Below, one piece after another: positions 61,976-64,000 of a DNA stretch of 64,000 nucleotides. Location: positions 806,001 to 870,000 of the forward strand of contig NZ_BCNM01000001.1 in NCBI RefSeq assembly GCF_001514495.1, written 5' to 3'. A program made the translations under genes and the position numbers. Below the pieces are notes generated by a model that was not told the DNA's origin, ran no database searches, and saw only the letters and a program-made list of their open reading frames with translations. This DNA is from Paenibacillus pabuli NBRC 13638 (lineage in GTDB: Bacteria; Bacillota; Bacilli; Paenibacillales; Paenibacillaceae). Positions within the stretch are counted from its first letter, which is position 1. The number at the start of each line of letters is the position of its first letter.

Positions 61976-62674
61976 GACATAAATTATGATTTAATTCTAT
62001 TCCAATATTTTCTTTTTGTATATATTGTAAAATCAATCGTCCGCATAATCCCGCTATGTAGCAAATTTGCCGAGAATTAGTATTGAGATTAACCTTCATG
62101 TTAGACAGATCCAATCTTTGGTGAAGTTTGAACTGCTTATCCAAACAATGAACCTCAAAGATTTTTGTTCAATATTTCAACTTTTTTTGTACGAGTAGTT
62201 TCCCGTTCTAGATCCTCTTTGTCTAAATATGAGAAATTATGGATAAAAGCGCTCGCTGCGCCGTTAGCAAATATAAATTGACCTTGATTCTACCATTATG
62301 TAACTATTCGACATCACTATATAAATATTGAATACTACTACCCTCCTTATATCTAATGTTAAATCAATAAGTTAACTTTTATGATAAGACCAAATGACGA
62401 GCTTGAAAAATACTTGGAGGATTCAATAATCAACATGTGACAGAAGGTAATTTGCTGATTAATAATGAAAGCCACTATCAAGCTATAAGGTCGTGTTATC
62501 AGAACAAGCCTTTAAAGTTATTCATTTGAGAATATTGAGTGAAGCCGTATCTTTGAAAGAGCCCTTCTCTCGAAGGGCCTTATGTATACCGACTAGCATA
62601 CCCGCTCGTTCAATCTTCTTTGTTGATTGTGCCTAGTTCTCAATCAAATTGGATGTTACAAGCCAAGGGCCTAT
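61976..62674. other. non-coding stretch upstream of the ATPase-nuclease operon
   Basis: About 700 AT-rich bases without a convincing gene; a 60-codon minus-strand frame (61962-62144) lacks a ribosome binding site and shares its end with the next gene. It contains the operon promoter, not located with confidence, and a hairpin with arms GCCCTTC/GAAGGGC at 62561-62578. On the minus strand that hairpin is followed by TCTTTC and may end the GIY-YIG gene transcript. I looked here for the second transposon end and did not find it. Confidence 0.45.
62561..62578 (-). terminator. possible terminator of the GIY-YIG gene
   Basis: Stem GCCCTTC/GAAGGGC with loop TCTC; T-rich sequence follows on the minus strand. 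It lies about 100 bp after the stop codon. Confidence 0.5.
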
Positions 62675-63946
62675 TTATTTTTTATTTATTTTTTGTCTTA
62701 ACTCTAGAGCTTTTTCTCTACGCTCCTTTAATTCTAGAGATGGATAACGTACGAGGCCCTCATCTAATATTGCTATCTCATTATCGTAGTCTTTCAATTT
62801 TCGATAGGACATTGCATACGATTTATATAAGGCTGGAGCATTGTATCCGTTATATCTTGCAATATTAAATAGTTCAATAGCTTTTTCGAGACGGCCCTCT
62901 TTTCTTTCTATTTCGCCTTCTTCCCAATATGAGAACCCTTCATCGAAACCTTTTTCCCAGTTATTCAAATGCTTAATATCTTGAAGCAAGACTCGATTAT
63001 GGATTGGATATATTGGAATTTCTTCAACAGAATTTGTCTCCACTACATCCCATTTTTCTTTTAAAAGCTTCCATACATCTATAAGATGATAAACAGGAAT
63101 ATGTATCCCGAGCCTTTCTAATGCTTTCTCTTGATCTAAATTAACCCTGGATACACCTTCATCTCCAATATAAATCCACGATGTGACCGACTTTGCAAAT
63201 TGACTTTTGAGTATTTTATTCCCACTGGTTGATAATAATTTCTTTGTTTCACTTATGTATTTGTCTGGATTACCATTATATATGATATTCAGCTCATTCC
63301 TCATATTTCGGGTAATAAAAACTACTGCTTTTAAGTTATCATATTCAACTTTATCAAATGGACGTGAGGTTATGTTGAAGTAATGTTCCTCAATCTCATT
63401 TGCATACTGATGAGGAGCTCTTTCAAATGACAGTAGAGGGGTATTAAGACTACGTTCATATCCATTACCGCGTTTAGTAAACAGCGGTATTATACGATTC
63501 GTTAATCTATCATTAGTATCGTTTAGAAGCCTAACCATTTCTTGTGTCTCTAGTTCCAATGCTTGTTCTTCTGTTAATCCCATACCAATAAATCGATTTT
63601 CCGTATCATACATATTACGAATTCTTTCGGCTTCATATGCTCTCTGGTGGAAATCTTTAAACCGGTTACCGCGCCCCTTACCGACATAGAATACTTCACC
63701 TGTGCTCTTGATGAACCATTCATACACGTAAAAATCAGTAGCCGTATTCCCAGTAGGAACACCTACATGGGATGAGTATAAAGACAACCCCAGCTCATTC
63801 TTCATAGATAGTTCATAGGATACATCATTAGAAAGTGAACGATTCTGTTCTCCTAAAGACAAATCACCCGGATCTTTGAATTTTTTTGTATTATCATTCT
63901 GCTTTTTTGTTTTTTCTATACCAAAAATCCGTTTAATAAAATTCAT
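62675..63946 (-). CDS. GIY-YIG domain protein with TPR-like C-terminus
   Basis: A 423-residue protein. Residues about 70-165 form a GIY-YIG nuclease-like domain: YVYEWFIKSTGEVFYVGKGR, then RFKDFHQRAYEAERIRNMYD with conserved Arg and His, and a Glu-rich helix EEQALELETQEMVRLL. The middle part (about 180-310) is of unknown fold. The last 90 residues look like tetratricopeptide helices (EKAIELFNIARYNGYNAPAL, DNEIAILDEGLVRYPSLEL). ATG 63946 has a GGGG-type site upstream. Its role is unknown; a cargo nuclease with a protein-interaction tail, possibly defensive, is a reasonable view. Nothing further is visible to the window end. Confidence 0.78.
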   Translation of the reverse strand: MNFIKRIFGIEKTKKQNDNTKKFKDPGDLSLGEQNRSLSNDVSYELSMKNELGLSLYSSHVGVPTGNTATDFYVYEWFIKSTGEVFYVGKGRGNRFKDFHQRAYEAERIRNMYDTENRFIGMGLTEEQALELETQEMVRLLNDTNDRLTNRIIPLFTKRGNGYERSLNTPLLSFERAPHQYANEIEEHYFNITSRPFDKVEYDNLKAVVFITRNMRNELNIIYNGNPDKYISETKKLLSTSGNKILKSQFAKSVTSWIYIGDEGVSRVNLDQEKALERLGIHIPVYHLIDVWKLLKEKWDVVETNSVEEIPIYPIHNRVLLQDIKHLNNWEKGFDEGFSYWEEGEIERKEGRLEKAIELFNIARYNGYNAPALYKSYAMSYRKLKDYDNEIAILDEGLVRYPSLELKERREKALELRQKINKK

Positions 63947-64000
63947 TTTTATTCCCCCTGAATCTGTATCAATTCATTCTAAATAACAACTCAATTTCTA

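Larger units (their letters stand above)
49484..64000. mobile_element. Tn7-like transposon (one end and core seen; other end not found)
   Basis: The core genes tnsA, tnsB, tnsC and tniQ/tnsD are complete and contiguous on the minus strand. One end with repeats lies after tniQ. Genes to the right of tnsA (54.8-64 kb) are more AT-rich than the left part of the window and of accessory type, so I read them as cargo. No matching inverted end (GGTACAAG-type repeats ending in ACA) was found by eye up to 64000, hence the right boundary here is the window limit, not an observed end. Confidence 0.7.

Noticed and set aside
61962..62144. 60-codon minus-strand ORF upstream of the ATPase-nuclease gene
   Set aside because: It has no ribosome binding site, an unlikely composition, and overlaps the start of the real gene.
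62620..62868. 82-codon plus-strand ORF opposite the GIY-YIG gene end
   Set aside because: It is a shadow frame over the TPR-like coding region with no independent signals.
54800..64000. CRISPR array or cas genes, which would make this a CRISPR-guided Tn7-like element
   Set aside because: No regularly spaced repeats and no cas-like proteins are seen. TniQ has TnsD-like length, so fixed-site targeting is more likely.
1..64000. tRNA, rRNA, riboswitch or T-box sequences
   Set aside because: I looked for cloverleaf ends, CCA-terminated stems and known leader motifs and found nothing convincing.

Overview
The window looks like chromosome of a low-to-mid GC, spore-forming Firmicute, most probably Paenibacillus or a close relative. 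The reasons are strong AGGAGG ribosome binding sites, frequent TTG/GTG starts, Bacillus-type genes (L31 type B, a YjzC-like peptide, a XerS-like recombinase), LplB/YtcP-type sugar importers without their own ATPase, and a GH52 beta-xylosidase. The genus is inferred from gene content, not from a search.

Left part (1-20.9 kb): carbohydrate and general metabolism. uxuA (with the first codons of a downstream gene at the window edge) and a GntR/FCD regulator with a perfect 12-bp inverted repeat in front of it suggest hexuronate catabolism. After an ArsR-type regulator and a frameshifted aldehyde dehydrogenase comes a glucuronoxylan cluster: AraC regulator, GH52 xylosidase, GH67 alpha-glucuronidase and a polyol-type dehydrogenase. 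The GH67 product (glucuronate or its 4-O-methyl form) would connect to the UxuA branch. Next are an HPr-like protein with a changed active site, L31B, a Dabb protein, two SDRs, a pyruvate oxidase, an MFS exporter with an ArsR repressor and three copies of one operator motif, a membrane-anchored L7/L12-CTD-like protein, a cytochrome P450 and an aldo/keto reductase.

Middle (21.2-31.6 kb): one operon of a MoxR AAA+ ATPase, a DUF5682 protein, a VWA/MIDAS protein, a 1171-residue DUF4132 protein, a SWIM zinc-finger protein and a small overlapping ORF. It corresponds to the uncharacterised E. coli yehI/L/M/P/Q set. Then a sigma factor with a DUF4179 partner, a WG-repeat/DUF3298 protein, a broken small membrane gene and an RDD protein (31.7-37.0 kb). 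A second glycan locus (37.3-49.1 kb) has two paralogous solute-binding lipoproteins, two permeases, a GH88-type unsaturated-uronyl hydrolase, a membrane-bound AraC regulator and a large secreted beta-helix protein with a discoidin-like C-terminus. It fits uptake and processing of lyase-generated uronate oligosaccharides.

Right part (about 49.48 kb to the window end): a visibly more AT-rich Tn7-like transposon. A terminal TGT with two near-identical TnsB-site-like repeats lies at 49484-49530, followed by tniQ/tnsD, tnsC, tnsB and tnsA (all minus strand). Beyond tnsA is what I interpret as cargo: two XRE regulators, a XerS-like tyrosine recombinase that has lost most catalytic residues, small unknown proteins, a 28-residue membrane peptide gene with its own promoter and hairpin, a YjzC-like peptide, a GHKL-ATPase/PD-(D/E)XK nuclease fusion with a small partner gene, and a GIY-YIG protein. 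I did not find the other transposon end, so the element probably continues past 64 kb. The most promising candidates for a new system are the Tn7-like element with its inactive-looking integrase, the ATPase-nuclease operon, and the MoxR/DUF5682/VWA/DUF4132/SWIM operon.
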